From: Comamonadaceae bacterium
Lineage (GTDB): Bacteria; Pseudomonadota; Gammaproteobacteria; Burkholderiales; Burkholderiaceae_C
DNA length: 8,440 nt
Direction: 5' to 3'
Assembly (NCBI GenBank): GCA_021286965.1
Contig: JAJTBK010000561.1
Span: 1-8,440 of the forward strand
Position 1 is the first letter of the stretch; every line of letters starts with the position of its first letter. Positions 1 through 6,448 of the stretch are shown here, piece by piece. The notes under the pieces were generated by a model. The model had not been told where the DNA came from, did not search any database, and saw nothing but the letters and a program-made list of their open reading frames with translations. The position numbers were made by a program, and so were the translations under genes.

Positions 1-1019
1 GGCGCGTATTTCCGGCCGACATGAAGGCCGCGCCGCTGCTGCGCGCCTGGCTGGCGCGGCTGCGCGGCATGGGGGTGCAGTTCCAGATGCGCCAGCGCTG
101 GCTCGGCTGGGACGAGGCGGGCCGCCTGCGCTGCGCCGGGCCGCAGGGGGAGCAGCGGTTGCAGGCCGATGCCGTGGTGCTGGCGCTCGGAGGTGCCAGC
201 TGGCCGCAGCTGGGCTCGGATGCCGCCTGGACAGCGCTGCTGGCGCAAAAAGGCGTGGCGCTGGCGCCGCTGCAGCCGGCCAACTGCGGTTTTGACGTGC
301 CGCGCATGACGGCGGTGGCCCCGTGGGGAGAGACGCGGCGCGCTTTTTTGCAAGCGCTGCTGGGCACTGGGGCAGCGCCGGCGACGGGCTGGACGCCGTT
401 TTTTGCCGAGCGTTTTGCCGGCCAGCCGTTCAAGTCCGTGGCGCTGTCGTTCACCGACAGCCAGGGGCACCACTTTGCACGGCGGGGCGAATTCGTGGCC
501 ACGGCCACGGGGGTCGAAGGGAGTCTGATTTACGCCGTCTCCAGCCTGCTGCGCGATGAAATCAGCGCCCATGGGCACGCCACGTTCCATCTCGACCTGT
601 TGCCCCAGCACAGCCCCGAGCGGGTGTTGGCCGAGCTGCGCCACCCGCGTGGTGCGCGCAGCCTGGCGAGCCACCTCAAGGGCCGCCTGGGGCTGGACGG
701 CATCAAGGCCGCGATCCTGTACGAGCAGCTCGGCAAGGATGGCGTGCACGATGCCGGGCAGCTGGCGCTGGCCATCAAGGCGCTGCCGATCACCGTCTGC
801 GCCCCCCGGCCGGTGGCCGAGGCCATCAGCACCGCCGGCGGCGTGCCGTTCGAGGCACTGGATGCGCACCTCATGCTGCAGGCCCTGCCGGGTGTGTTCT
901 GCGCCGGCGAAATGCTCGATTGGGAGGCCCCCACCGGCGGCTACCTGCTGAGCGCCAGCTGCGCCAGCGGGCGTGCTGCCGGGGCGGGGGCGGTGCGCTG
1001 GCTGGAGCTGCAAAAATAA
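1..1019 (+). CDS. TIGR03862-type (HI0933/YhiN-like) FAD flavoprotein, 5' end missing
   Basis: This is the C-terminal part of an NAD(P)/FAD-dependent oxidoreductase-like flavoprotein of the TIGR03862 (PP_4765) branch of the HI0933/YhiN family. The physiological substrate of this family is not established. The reading frame is open to the left edge (codons start at base 3, reading RVFPADMKAAPLLRAW). That block is internal in relatives, so the ATG at 21 is an internal methionine, and the true start and the N-terminal GxGxxG dinucleotide-binding loop lie upstream. Visible motifs are VVLALGGASWP at about 174-206, equivalent to the ATGG-type motif of FAD enzymes, and the C-terminal FAD-contacting block GEMLDWEAPTGGY at 906-944, followed by a small-residue helix (SASCASGRAAGAG). 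The TAA stop is at 1017-1019. The gene converges on the c-di-GMP gene on the other strand, 29 bases away, with a terminator between them. The family call is from recall of conserved motifs; the exact function is unknown. Confidence 0.88.
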   Translation, partial: RVFPADMKAAPLLRAWLARLRGMGVQFQMRQRWLGWDEAGRLRCAGPQGEQRLQADAVVLALGGASWPQLGSDAAWTALLAQKGVALAPLQPANCGFDVPRMTAVAPWGETRRAFLQALLGTGAAPATGWTPFFAERFAGQPFKSVALSFTDSQGHHFARRGEFVATATGVEGSLIYAVSSLLRDEISAHGHATFHLDLLPQHSPERVLAELRHPRGARSLASHLKGRLGLDGIKAAILYEQLGKDGVHDAGQLALAIKALPITVCAPRPVAEAISTAGGVPFEALDAHLMLQALPGVFCAGEMLDWEAPTGGYLLSASCASGRAAGAGAVRWLELQK

Positions 1020-1067
1020 TAGCTACTAGCGCTTGATGGTATGGGCCATCAGGCGCTTTTTGTTGTT
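1012..1067 (+). repeat. Dispersed inverted-repeat element, copy A (terminator copy)
   Basis: The element carries the 15-base core TAGCTACTAGCGCTT at 1020-1034, followed by GATGG and an inverted right arm. Two relatives occur in this window: the core reads GAGCTACTGACGCTT on the minus strand at 5821-5835 (copy B) and TAGCACCTGACGCTT on the minus strand at 6390-6404 (copy C). All three lie in AT-richer patches in an otherwise GC-rich region. From memory, near-identical short elements are scattered through Comamonadaceae genomes; that part is recall rather than something shown here. The element edges are approximate. Confidence 0.6.
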
Positions 1068-1071
1068 TTTT
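1028..1071 (+). terminator. Rho-independent terminator of the flavoprotein gene, made from a dispersed repeat
   Basis: A 12-bp stem pairs 1028-1039 (AGCGCTTGATGG) with 1046-1057 (CCATCAGGCGCT) with one G-T wobble and a 6-base loop. It is followed on the + strand by a T-rich tract at 1057-1071 (TTTTTGTTGTTTTTT). It begins nine bases after the flavoprotein stop codon. The right arm and T tract also encode the last seven residues and the stop of the opposite-strand gene. On the minus strand the stem is followed by AGTAGCTATTATTTTT, so weak bidirectional activity is possible. Confidence 0.75.
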
Positions 1072-3514
1072 CCGGTTGTAGCCAGGCGACCAGCTCATCG
1101 AGCGGCATGGGGCGGGCGAAGTGGTAGCCCTGGGCCAGGGTGCAACCGAGCTGCTGCAGGCGCGCGCCCTGTGCGGCCGTCTCCACGCCCTCGGCAATCA
1201 CCTGGTAGCCAAAGGACTGCGCCAGGCCGATGACGCTTTGCACGATGGCCAGGTCGCTGCGATCGGTGAGCATGTCGCGCACGAAGCTCTGGTCGATTTT
1301 GAGTATGTCCAGAGGCAGGTGGCGCAGGTACGAGAGCGAGGAGTAGCCGGGGCCAAAGTCGTCGAGCGCAATGCGCACGCCCAGTCGGCGCAGCTCGGCC
1401 AGTTCGGTGGTGAGGGCGTCGAGGTCGTAGAGGGCCGCGCTTTCGGTGATTTCGATTTCGAGGCAGTCGGCCCCCAGCTGCGGCTGGCCCTCGAGCAGGG
1501 TGCGCAGCGACTGCGTAAAGCCCGGCTGCTGCACGTGCGGCGCGGCGATGTTGACCCCCAGGCGCAGGGCCAGCCCCAGGCGCTGCAAATGGGCGCCGTG
1601 GCGCAGGGCCTCGGCGCAGGCCCATTGGCCGAATTCGATCGCCAGCGGCGTGCCTTCGATGATGGGCAGGAAATGCGCCGGCGTCAGCAGGCCGCGCTCG
1701 GGGTGCTGCCAGCGTGCCAGGCATTCGGCGCCGACCACGGTGCCGCTGGCCATGTCCACCTGGGGCTGCAGGTAGAGCACGAACTCGCCGCGCGCCAGCG
1801 CCTGGCGCAGCTGCTCGCTCTGGGCTTGCTGCTCGCGCTGGCAGCGCGCCTGCAGGGCGTCAAAGCCGTGCAGGCGGTTGCGCCCGGACTGCTTGGCCTG
1901 GTACATGGCCTGGTCGGCATGGCGCAGCAGGGTGTCGGCGTCGGCATCGTCCTCGGGGTAGAGGGTGTAGCCAATGCTGGCGGTGATGGCGACGCGTTCG
2001 GTACCGAGGGTGTATGGGGCCGAGAGCTGCAGCATGAGTTGCTGCAGCTTGCGTTCGCAGTCGGCACGCGTCGCCAGCCCGGGCAGCAGGATGATGAATT
2101 CGTCCCCGCCCAGGCGCGCCACGCAGTCGCTGCTGCGCAGGCTGCCCACCATGCGCGTGCCGGCAACGATCAGCAAGCGGTCGCCGGCCTCGTGACCGAG
2201 GCGGTCGTTGATGGGTTTGAAACCGTCCAGATCGAGGTAGGCCACGCCCAGCAGCTGGCCAGCCTGGCGCGCCTGGGCCATCGCGTCTTGCAGGCGCTGC
2301 GCCAGCTGCACGCGGTTGGGCAGGCCGGTCAGGGGATCGAAGTGCGCCAGGTGCTGCAGTTGCTCCTGGCGCTGCTTGTGCTCGGTGATGTCCTGGGCCG
2401 AAAACAGCCAGCAGGGCTCGTCGTAGTAGTCCAGGCGGCGCAGCGACTGCAGCAGGGTGCGCACCTGGCCATCGCGCCGGTGCAGCTTGATTTCGTAGTT
2501 CGACAAGGTGTCGCCCTGGCCCAGGGCGGCGAGCATCTGCGTGCGATCCTCGGGGGTGAATAAGCCCAGCTCAATCGAGCCGTGGCCCACCGCCTCGGCG
2601 GCGCTGTAGCCGGTCAGGGCCTCCCAGGCGGGGTTGACGTACTGGTAGTGCCCGGCGCCGCAATGGATCATGCCCATGGGCTGCTCGACGAGCTGGAAGA
2701 TGCGCGTGAAATGCTCCTCCGACTGGCGCAGCTGCGCTTCGGCGAGCTTGGCCTCGTTGATGTCCTGCATCACGCCGCGCACGCGCACCAGGCGCCCGCC
2801 CTCGACCACCGGCTCGCCGCGCGCGCGCACCCAGATGGGCTCGCCGTCGCTGCGCACGATCTGCAGCTCCAGCGACCAATCGAGACCATAGCGCAGGCAC
2901 TCGGTGAGTTTGTCGCGCAGCAGCTGGCGCCAGGGCGCGGCGATGTGGGTTTCGGTGTAGTTGCGCGGCAGCGGCGCGCCCAGGGGTAGGCCGTGGATGG
3001 CGTAGCACATGTCCGACCAGTAGATGATGCCCTGGCCCGGCTGCAATTCCCAGGCGCCCAGGCGTGCTAGGCGCCCGGCCTGCAGCAGCAGGCGGTTGAT
3101 GGTGTACAGCTCCTGCTGTGCGTCGTGTTGCTGCGTCACATCCTTGGTCATGCCGACGATGCGCAGCGGCCGGCCGTCGGCGGCACGCGCCGCCACGCGC
3201 CCGCGCGAGAGCACCCAGTGCCAGTGCCCCTGCAGGTCGTGGATGCGGCCTTCCGATTCGTAGTCTTGCTCGAATCCGGCGCATACGCGCTGCAGGTAGT
3301 CTTTCAGGCGCTCGGTATCGTCCGGGTGGCGCAGGCTGTCCCAGTAGGTGTGCAGCTGCGCGGGCGGTTGCTCGTAGACGCCAAAGGGGCGGTAGAACTC
3401 GCCGGCAAACTCCAGCCGCTGCTCGGTGGCGTCCCACTGCCAGTAGCCGCAGCCCATGGCCTGCATGGCCAGCAACAATTCGGGGGGCAGCAAAGGGTCG
3501 GCAGCGTTGGACAT
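1049..3514 (-). CDS. Soluble PAS-PAS-PAS-GGDEF-EAL cyclic-di-GMP protein
   Basis: This 821-residue cytoplasmic protein is predicted to make and/or degrade the second messenger cyclic di-GMP; no membrane segment or signal peptide is visible. Domains in order: PAS about 20-128 (PAS_3-like, ending in GMTKDVTQQ), PAS about 145-255 (ending GVMQDINEAK), PAS about 268-380 (ending SAQDITEHK), GGDEF about 385-552, EAL about 565-812. The GGDEF domain has FDPLTGLPNR (392-401), DLDGFKPIND and an intact GGDEF at 469-473. An inhibitory-site RxxD (R460, D463) sits five residues upstream, the canonical spacing. The EAL domain has ECLAR in place of EALLR (E597, R601), N655, EIEITES (686-692), D718-D719, K739/D741, E775 and Q795, so most catalytic and metal ligands remain. 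DFGTG reads DFGPG. The ATG at 3514 is preferred because the first PAS domain follows directly; M16 and M19 are alternatives, and no clear Shine-Dalgarno is seen. The direction of net activity cannot be told from sequence. Confidence 0.95.
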   Translation of the reverse strand: MSNAADPLLPPELLLAMQAMGCGYWQWDATEQRLEFAGEFYRPFGVYEQPPAQLHTYWDSLRHPDDTERLKDYLQRVCAGFEQDYESEGRIHDLQGHWHWVLSRGRVAARAADGRPLRIVGMTKDVTQQHDAQQELYTINRLLLQAGRLARLGAWELQPGQGIIYWSDMCYAIHGLPLGAPLPRNYTETHIAAPWRQLLRDKLTECLRYGLDWSLELQIVRSDGEPIWVRARGEPVVEGGRLVRVRGVMQDINEAKLAEAQLRQSEEHFTRIFQLVEQPMGMIHCGAGHYQYVNPAWEALTGYSAAEAVGHGSIELGLFTPEDRTQMLAALGQGDTLSNYEIKLHRRDGQVRTLLQSLRRLDYYDEPCWLFSAQDITEHKQRQEQLQHLAHFDPLTGLPNRVQLAQRLQDAMAQARQAGQLLGVAYLDLDGFKPINDRLGHEAGDRLLIVAGTRMVGSLRSSDCVARLGGDEFIILLPGLATRADCERKLQQLMLQLSAPYTLGTERVAITASIGYTLYPEDDADADTLLRHADQAMYQAKQSGRNRLHGFDALQARCQREQQAQSEQLRQALARGEFVLYLQPQVDMASGTVVGAECLARWQHPERGLLTPAHFLPIIEGTPLAIEFGQWACAEALRHGAHLQRLGLALRLGVNIAAPHVQQPGFTQSLRTLLEGQPQLGADCLEIEITESAALYDLDALTTELAELRRLGVRIALDDFGPGYSSLSYLRHLPLDILKIDQSFVRDMLTDRSDLAIVQSVIGLAQSFGYQVIAEGVETAAQGARLQQLGCTLAQGYHFARPMPLDELVAWLQPEKTTKSA

Positions 3515-3552
3515 GGCAGCGAGTGTATGGGGATGTAAATAGCCGACGGCCG

Positions 3553-3576
3553 CCCCGCCCTGCGGGGATTCCCGCA
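3553..3576. promoter_or_regulatory. Two overlapping, mutually exclusive dyads between divergent genes
   Basis: CCCCGC at 3553-3558 can pair with GCGGGG at 3562-3567 (3-base loop). TGCGGG at 3561-3566 can instead pair with CCCGCA at 3571-3576 (4-base loop). The middle segment is shared, so only one hairpin can form at a time. The pair lies about 20-45 bases upstream of the TACAAT box of the mutase gene and about 40-60 bases upstream of the start of the divergent PAS-GGDEF-EAL gene. It could be an operator or, if the minus transcript starts far enough upstream, part of its leader. GC-rich DNA produces such dyads by chance, so confidence is low. Confidence 0.3.
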
Positions 3577-3596
3577 GCCGTGCCGGGCCGCGCTCC

Positions 3597-3602
3597 TACA
3601 AT
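3597..3602 (+). promoter_or_regulatory. Probable -10 box for the mutase-waaA unit
   Basis: TACAAT matches the sigma-70 -10 consensus TATAAT at five of six positions and lies 31 bases before the GTG start, inside the CCTACAATCG context that is common in Burkholderiales promoters. Transcription would begin near 3609, giving a leader of about 25 bases. No good -35 hexamer is seen at 16-18 bases upstream (GCAGCC is at the 17-base spacing), so an activator may be needed; the overlapping dyads at 3553-3576 lie where one could bind. On the opposite strand no convincing promoter for the PAS-GGDEF-EAL gene was found. Confidence 0.5.
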
Positions 3603-3622
3603 CGGCGCCACCGTTTTTTCAC

Positions 3623-3627
3623 AGGAA
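3623..3627 (+). promoter_or_regulatory. Ribosome binding site fixing the GTG start of the mutase
   Basis: AGGAA ends six bases before the GTG at 3634. This supports the GTG over any of the more upstream in-frame starts, which would lie inside the opposite-strand gene and upstream of the likely promoter. Confidence 0.65.
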
Positions 3628-3633
3628 CTTCCC

Positions 3634-5022
3634 GTGCAGCTTGCTCCCGCGATTTTCAAGGCCTACGACATCCGTGGCATCGTCCCCAGCACCTTGAACG
3701 AGTCCGTGGCCCTGGGCCTGGGCCGCGCCTTTGGCAGCGCCGCCCGGGCGGCGGGCGAGCAGGTGGTGGCCGTGGGGCGCGATGGGCGCCTGTCGGGGCC
3801 GGCGCTGTCGGCAGCGCTGATCCAGGGCCTGGTGGAGGCGGGGGTAGAGGTGATAGACATCGGCCTGTGCACCACGCCCATGCTCTGCTTTGCGGCCAGC
3901 ACGCTGTGCACCAGCGGCATCCAGATCACCGGCAGCCACAACCCCAAGGACTACAACGGCTTCAAAATGGTGCTCGCCGGCCGTGCCATCTACGGCGAGG
4001 ACATTCAGCAGCTGCGCCGCACCATGCAGGACGAGAGCTGGCAGCTTGCCCCCGGCGGCCGTGTGCGCCAGGCCGACGTGCTGCCGGTCTACGCGGAGCG
4101 CATCACCAGCGATGTGAAGCTCGCGCGCCCGATGAAAATCGTCGTCGATTGCGGCAATGGCGTGGCTGGTGCCTCGGCCCCGGCCATCTTCCGCGCCCTG
4201 GGCTGCGAGGTGATCGAGCTGTTCTCCGAGGTCGATGGCAACTTCCCCCACCACCACCCCGACCCGAGCAAGCCCGAGAACCTGCGCGACCTCATCGCCG
4301 CCTTGCAGGACAGCGACGCCGAACTGGGCCTGGCCTTTGACGGTGACGGCGACCGCCTGGGCATCGTCACCAAGGATGGCCAGAACATCTTCCCCGACCG
4401 CCAGCTGGTGCTGTTTGCGCAAGACGTGCTGCAGCGCGTGCCCGGTGGCACCATCTTGTTCGACGTCAAATGCACGCAGCAGCTGGCCCCGGCCATTGCC
4501 GCCGCCGGCGGCGTGCCGCTGATGTACAAAACCGGCCACTCGCTCATCAAGGCGCGCATGAAAGAGGTCGATTCGCCCCTGGGCGGCGAGATGAGCGGTC
4601 ATATCTTCTTCAAGGAGCGCTGGTACGGCTTTGACGACGGCACCTACGCCGGCTGCCGCCTGCTCGAAATTGTCAGCCGCTACGCCGACCCCAGCGCCGT
4701 GCTCCACCAACTACCCAGCAGCTGCAGCACGCCCGAGCTGAACGTCGCCTGCGAGGAGGGCGAGCCGCACCGCCTGACGGCCGAGCTGCAGGCGCTGGCT
4801 GCGGGCGCTTTTGCCGCCCCGGCGCAGGTCAACACCATCGACGGTCTGCGCGTGGACTGGCCCGACGGTTTTGGCCTGATCCGCGCCAGCAACACCACGC
4901 CCGTGCTGGTGCTGCGCTTTGAGGGCCAGAGCCCCGAGGCCCTGGCGCGCATCCAGGCGCAGATGCTGGCGCTGCTCGAACGCGTCAAGCCCGGCGCGCA
5001 GCCGGGCAGCGCGGCGCATTGA
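3634..5022 (+). CDS. Phosphomannomutase/phosphoglucomutase (AlgC-type)
   Basis: This cytosolic alpha-D-phosphohexomutase interconverts hexose-6-phosphates and hexose-1-phosphates (mannose and glucose) and so supplies precursors of GDP-mannose and UDP-/dTDP-glucose for LPS and exopolysaccharide. It has 462 residues, matching the roughly 460 of AlgC-type enzymes. AYDIRG is at 10-15. The phosphoserine loop ITGSHNP places the catalytic serine at 101, the Mg-binding loop DGDGDR is at 236-241, the sugar-specificity loop GEMSGH at 318-323, and the phosphate-binding RASNT at 417-421, so all four domains appear complete. The GTG start at 3634 (MQLAPAIFKAYDIRG) is chosen because it has a ribosome binding site and gives the usual N-terminus; the reading frame is open back to 3118 but that part has no homology-like character. 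The stop overlaps the start of waaA, suggesting translational coupling. PMM/PGM dual specificity is inferred from the family; a purely PGM or PMM role is possible. Confidence 0.95.
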   Translation: MQLAPAIFKAYDIRGIVPSTLNESVALGLGRAFGSAARAAGEQVVAVGRDGRLSGPALSAALIQGLVEAGVEVIDIGLCTTPMLCFAASTLCTSGIQITGSHNPKDYNGFKMVLAGRAIYGEDIQQLRRTMQDESWQLAPGGRVRQADVLPVYAERITSDVKLARPMKIVVDCGNGVAGASAPAIFRALGCEVIELFSEVDGNFPHHHPDPSKPENLRDLIAALQDSDAELGLAFDGDGDRLGIVTKDGQNIFPDRQLVLFAQDVLQRVPGGTILFDVKCTQQLAPAIAAAGGVPLMYKTGHSLIKARMKEVDSPLGGEMSGHIFFKERWYGFDDGTYAGCRLLEIVSRYADPSAVLHQLPSSCSTPELNVACEEGEPHRLTAELQALAAGAFAAPAQVNTIDGLRVDWPDGFGLIRASNTTPVLVLRFEGQSPEALARIQAQMLALLERVKPGAQPGSAAH

Positions 5023-6377
5023 TACGCGCCGTGCGCTGGCTCTATAGCGCCCTGGCCTGGGCCGCCCAGCCGCTGCTGCGGCGCAAGCTGCGCCGGCGTG
5101 CCCGGGCCGAGCCCGGCTACGCCCATGCCGTGGGCGAGCGCTTTGGCCATTACCAGGGCAGAGCCCCCGCCGCCGATCCCGACCCGCGCCCGCTGCTGTG
5201 GCTGCACGCTGTCTCGCTCGGCGAGACGCGCGCCGCCGCCATCTTGCTGCAGGCCCTGCGCGCGCAATGGCCGGACATGCGCCTGCTGCTCACCCACGGC
5301 ACGGCCACCGGGCGGGCCGAAGGCGCCAAGCTGCTGCAGCCGGGCGATGTGCAGGCTTGGCTGCCCTGGGACACGCCGGGCGCGGTGCGGCGCTTTTTGC
5401 GCCACTTCCGCCCCCAGATCGGCGTGCTGCTGGAGACCGAAGTCTGGCCCAACCTCATCGCCGCCTGCCACGCCCAGGGCCTGCCGCTGGTGCTGGCCAA
5501 CGCGCGCCTGAACGAGCGCTCGCTGCGCCAGGCCCAGCGCCTGGGCTGGCTCGCGCGCCCGGCCTACCGCCGCCTCGCTGCCGTCTGGGCGCAAACCGAG
5601 GCCGACGCCGCGCGCCTGCGCCTGCTGGGCGCGCCGGTGCAAGGGGTGTTTGGCAACATCAAGTTTGACGTGCAGCCCGACAGCGCCCAGCTGGCGCAGG
5701 GCCGCCGCTGGCGCGCGCAGCAGCCGCGCCCGGTGCTGCTGCTGGCGAGCACGCGCGAGGGCGAGGAGGCGCTGTGGCTTCAGGCTTTAGAGAAAAAAAG
5801 GCAGGAAGCGCTTGCCAGGAAAGCGTCAGTAGCTCCTGATTCGATAGCAAATTCAAGCGCTGATTGGATCGCTGGTGGCGCGGTGCAATGGCTGCTCGTG
5901 CCGCGCCACCCGCAGCGCTTTGACGAGGTGGCAGCGCTCTTGCAGGCCGCTGGCCTGAGCGTGTCGCGGCGCAGCCAGTGGGGCGATGCGCCCGCGCCCG
6001 CCGACGTCTGGCTTGGCGACAGCCTGGGCGAGATGCCGCTGTACTACGGCCTGGCCGATGCCGCACTGCTCGGCGGCAGCTTTGCCCCCCTGGGCGGGCA
6101 GAACCTGATCGAGGCCGCCGCCTGCGCCTGCCCGCTGCTGCTGGGCCCGCACACCTTCAACTTTGCCCAGGCGGCAGAAGATGCCTGCGCCGCCTGCGCC
6201 GCGCAGCGCGTGGCCGACATGGGCGCAGCCCTGGAGGCGGCCGCACGCTGGCTGTACAACGCCGCCGCCCTGGCCCAGGCGCGCCAGGCCGCGCAAAGCT
6301 TTGCCCAGGCGCACCGGGGCGCAGCCCAGGCGACGGCGCGCGCCGTGGCTGCAGTTTTACGGCAGAATGACCGCTAA
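5019..6377 (+). CDS. waaA: 3-deoxy-D-manno-octulosonic acid (Kdo) transferase
   Basis: This GT30 glycosyltransferase moves Kdo from CMP-Kdo to lipid IVA at the inner face of the cytoplasmic membrane, a step normally essential for LPS. An N-terminal hydrophobic anchor (about 5-20) is followed by a basic stretch (RRKLRRRAR). Family motifs are WLHAVSLGET (61-70; E69 aligns with the catalytic base known from Aquifex WaaA), ETEVWPNLI (139-147), NARLNERS (161-168), GNIKFD (212-217), LVPRHPQRF (293-301), and the C-terminal LGDSLGEMPLYYG (332-344) with GGSFAPLGGQNLIEA (352-366), which binds the nucleotide sugar. Residues about 256-288 form an extra segment encoded by AT-richer DNA with codons rare for this window, matching the dispersed repeat. 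The start is uncertain: TTG at 5019 overlaps the upstream TGA (TTGA), and GTG at 5031 is an alternative; neither has a clear Shine-Dalgarno, so coupling to the mutase gene is likely. How many Kdo units it adds cannot be told. Confidence 0.95.
   Translation: MIRAVRWLYSALAWAAQPLLRRKLRRRARAEPGYAHAVGERFGHYQGRAPAADPDPRPLLWLHAVSLGETRAAAILLQALRAQWPDMRLLLTHGTATGRAEGAKLLQPGDVQAWLPWDTPGAVRRFLRHFRPQIGVLLETEVWPNLIAACHAQGLPLVLANARLNERSLRQAQRLGWLARPAYRRLAAVWAQTEADAARLRLLGAPVQGVFGNIKFDVQPDSAQLAQGRRWRAQQPRPVLLLASTREGEEALWLQALEKKRQEALARKASVAPDSIANSSADWIAGGAVQWLLVPRHPQRFDEVAALLQAAGLSVSRRSQWGDAPAPADVWLGDSLGEMPLYYGLADAALLGGSFAPLGGQNLIEAAACACPLLLGPHTFNFAQAAEDACAACAAQRVADMGAALEAAARWLYNAAALAQARQAAQSFAQAHRGAAQATARAVAAVLRQNDR
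5785..5870. repeat. Dispersed element copy B, in frame inside waaA
   Basis: On the + strand 5808-5834 matches 19 of 27 positions of 6377-6403 (copy C) by hand count. The minus-strand core at 5821-5835 is GAGCTACTGACGCTT, against TAGCTACTAGCGCTT in copy A. The surrounding 90 bases (5781-5870) are 43/90 G+C by hand count, far below the flanks, and include a run of seven A at 5793-5799. It encodes waaA residues about 256-284 without a stop, using TTA, AGG, ATA, TCA and GTA codons. Its exact borders are not certain. Confidence 0.55.
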
Positions 6378-6424
6378 GGCTTGATGGAAAAGCGTCAGGT
6401 GCTACCAAAATAGAAGCAAAATAG
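6377..6424. repeat. Dispersed element copy C, in the waaA to c-di-GMP gene gap
   Basis: It starts at the last base of the waaA stop codon. It shares GCTTGATGG (6379-6387) with copy A on the + strand and AAAGCGTCAG (6389-6398) with copy B, and then runs into the AT-rich ACCAAAATAGAAGCAAAATA. The hairpin it can form here is weak (CTTGA with TCAGG, five pairs) and no T tract follows, so it does not look like a terminator for waaA. TTGATG at 6381-6386 resembles a -35 box, but no good -10 lies at the right distance. The remaining 25 bases to the next start are plain GC-rich sequence without a visible Shine-Dalgarno. Confidence 0.5.
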
Positions 6425-6448
6425 CCCGCTTCCGCGCCCCTTGCCGCC

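Noticed and set aside
21..23. ATG at 21 as the true start of the flavoprotein
   Set aside because: The frame is open to the left edge and the upstream codons RVFPAD belong to a conserved internal block, so the gene continues beyond the window.
1121..2563. 480-residue open frame on the + strand opposite the PAS-GGDEF-EAL gene
   Set aside because: It is the antisense shadow of a GC-rich gene with clear domain motifs. The translation is repetitive in A, Q, G, V and L with no recognisable domain.
3118..3633. In-frame N-terminal extension of the mutase back to 3118
   Set aside because: The extension overlaps the start of the divergent gene, lies upstream of the -10 box, reads as arginine/alanine-rich shadow sequence, and would exceed the family length by about 170 residues.
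3619..4710. 363-residue open frame on the - strand opposite the mutase gene
   Set aside because: The + strand frame carries all mutase active-site motifs. The antisense frame arises from third-position G/C bias and shows no family motif.
6377..6424. Copy C of the repeat as a waaA terminator
   Set aside because: Only about five base pairs can form and no T tract follows, unlike copy A.
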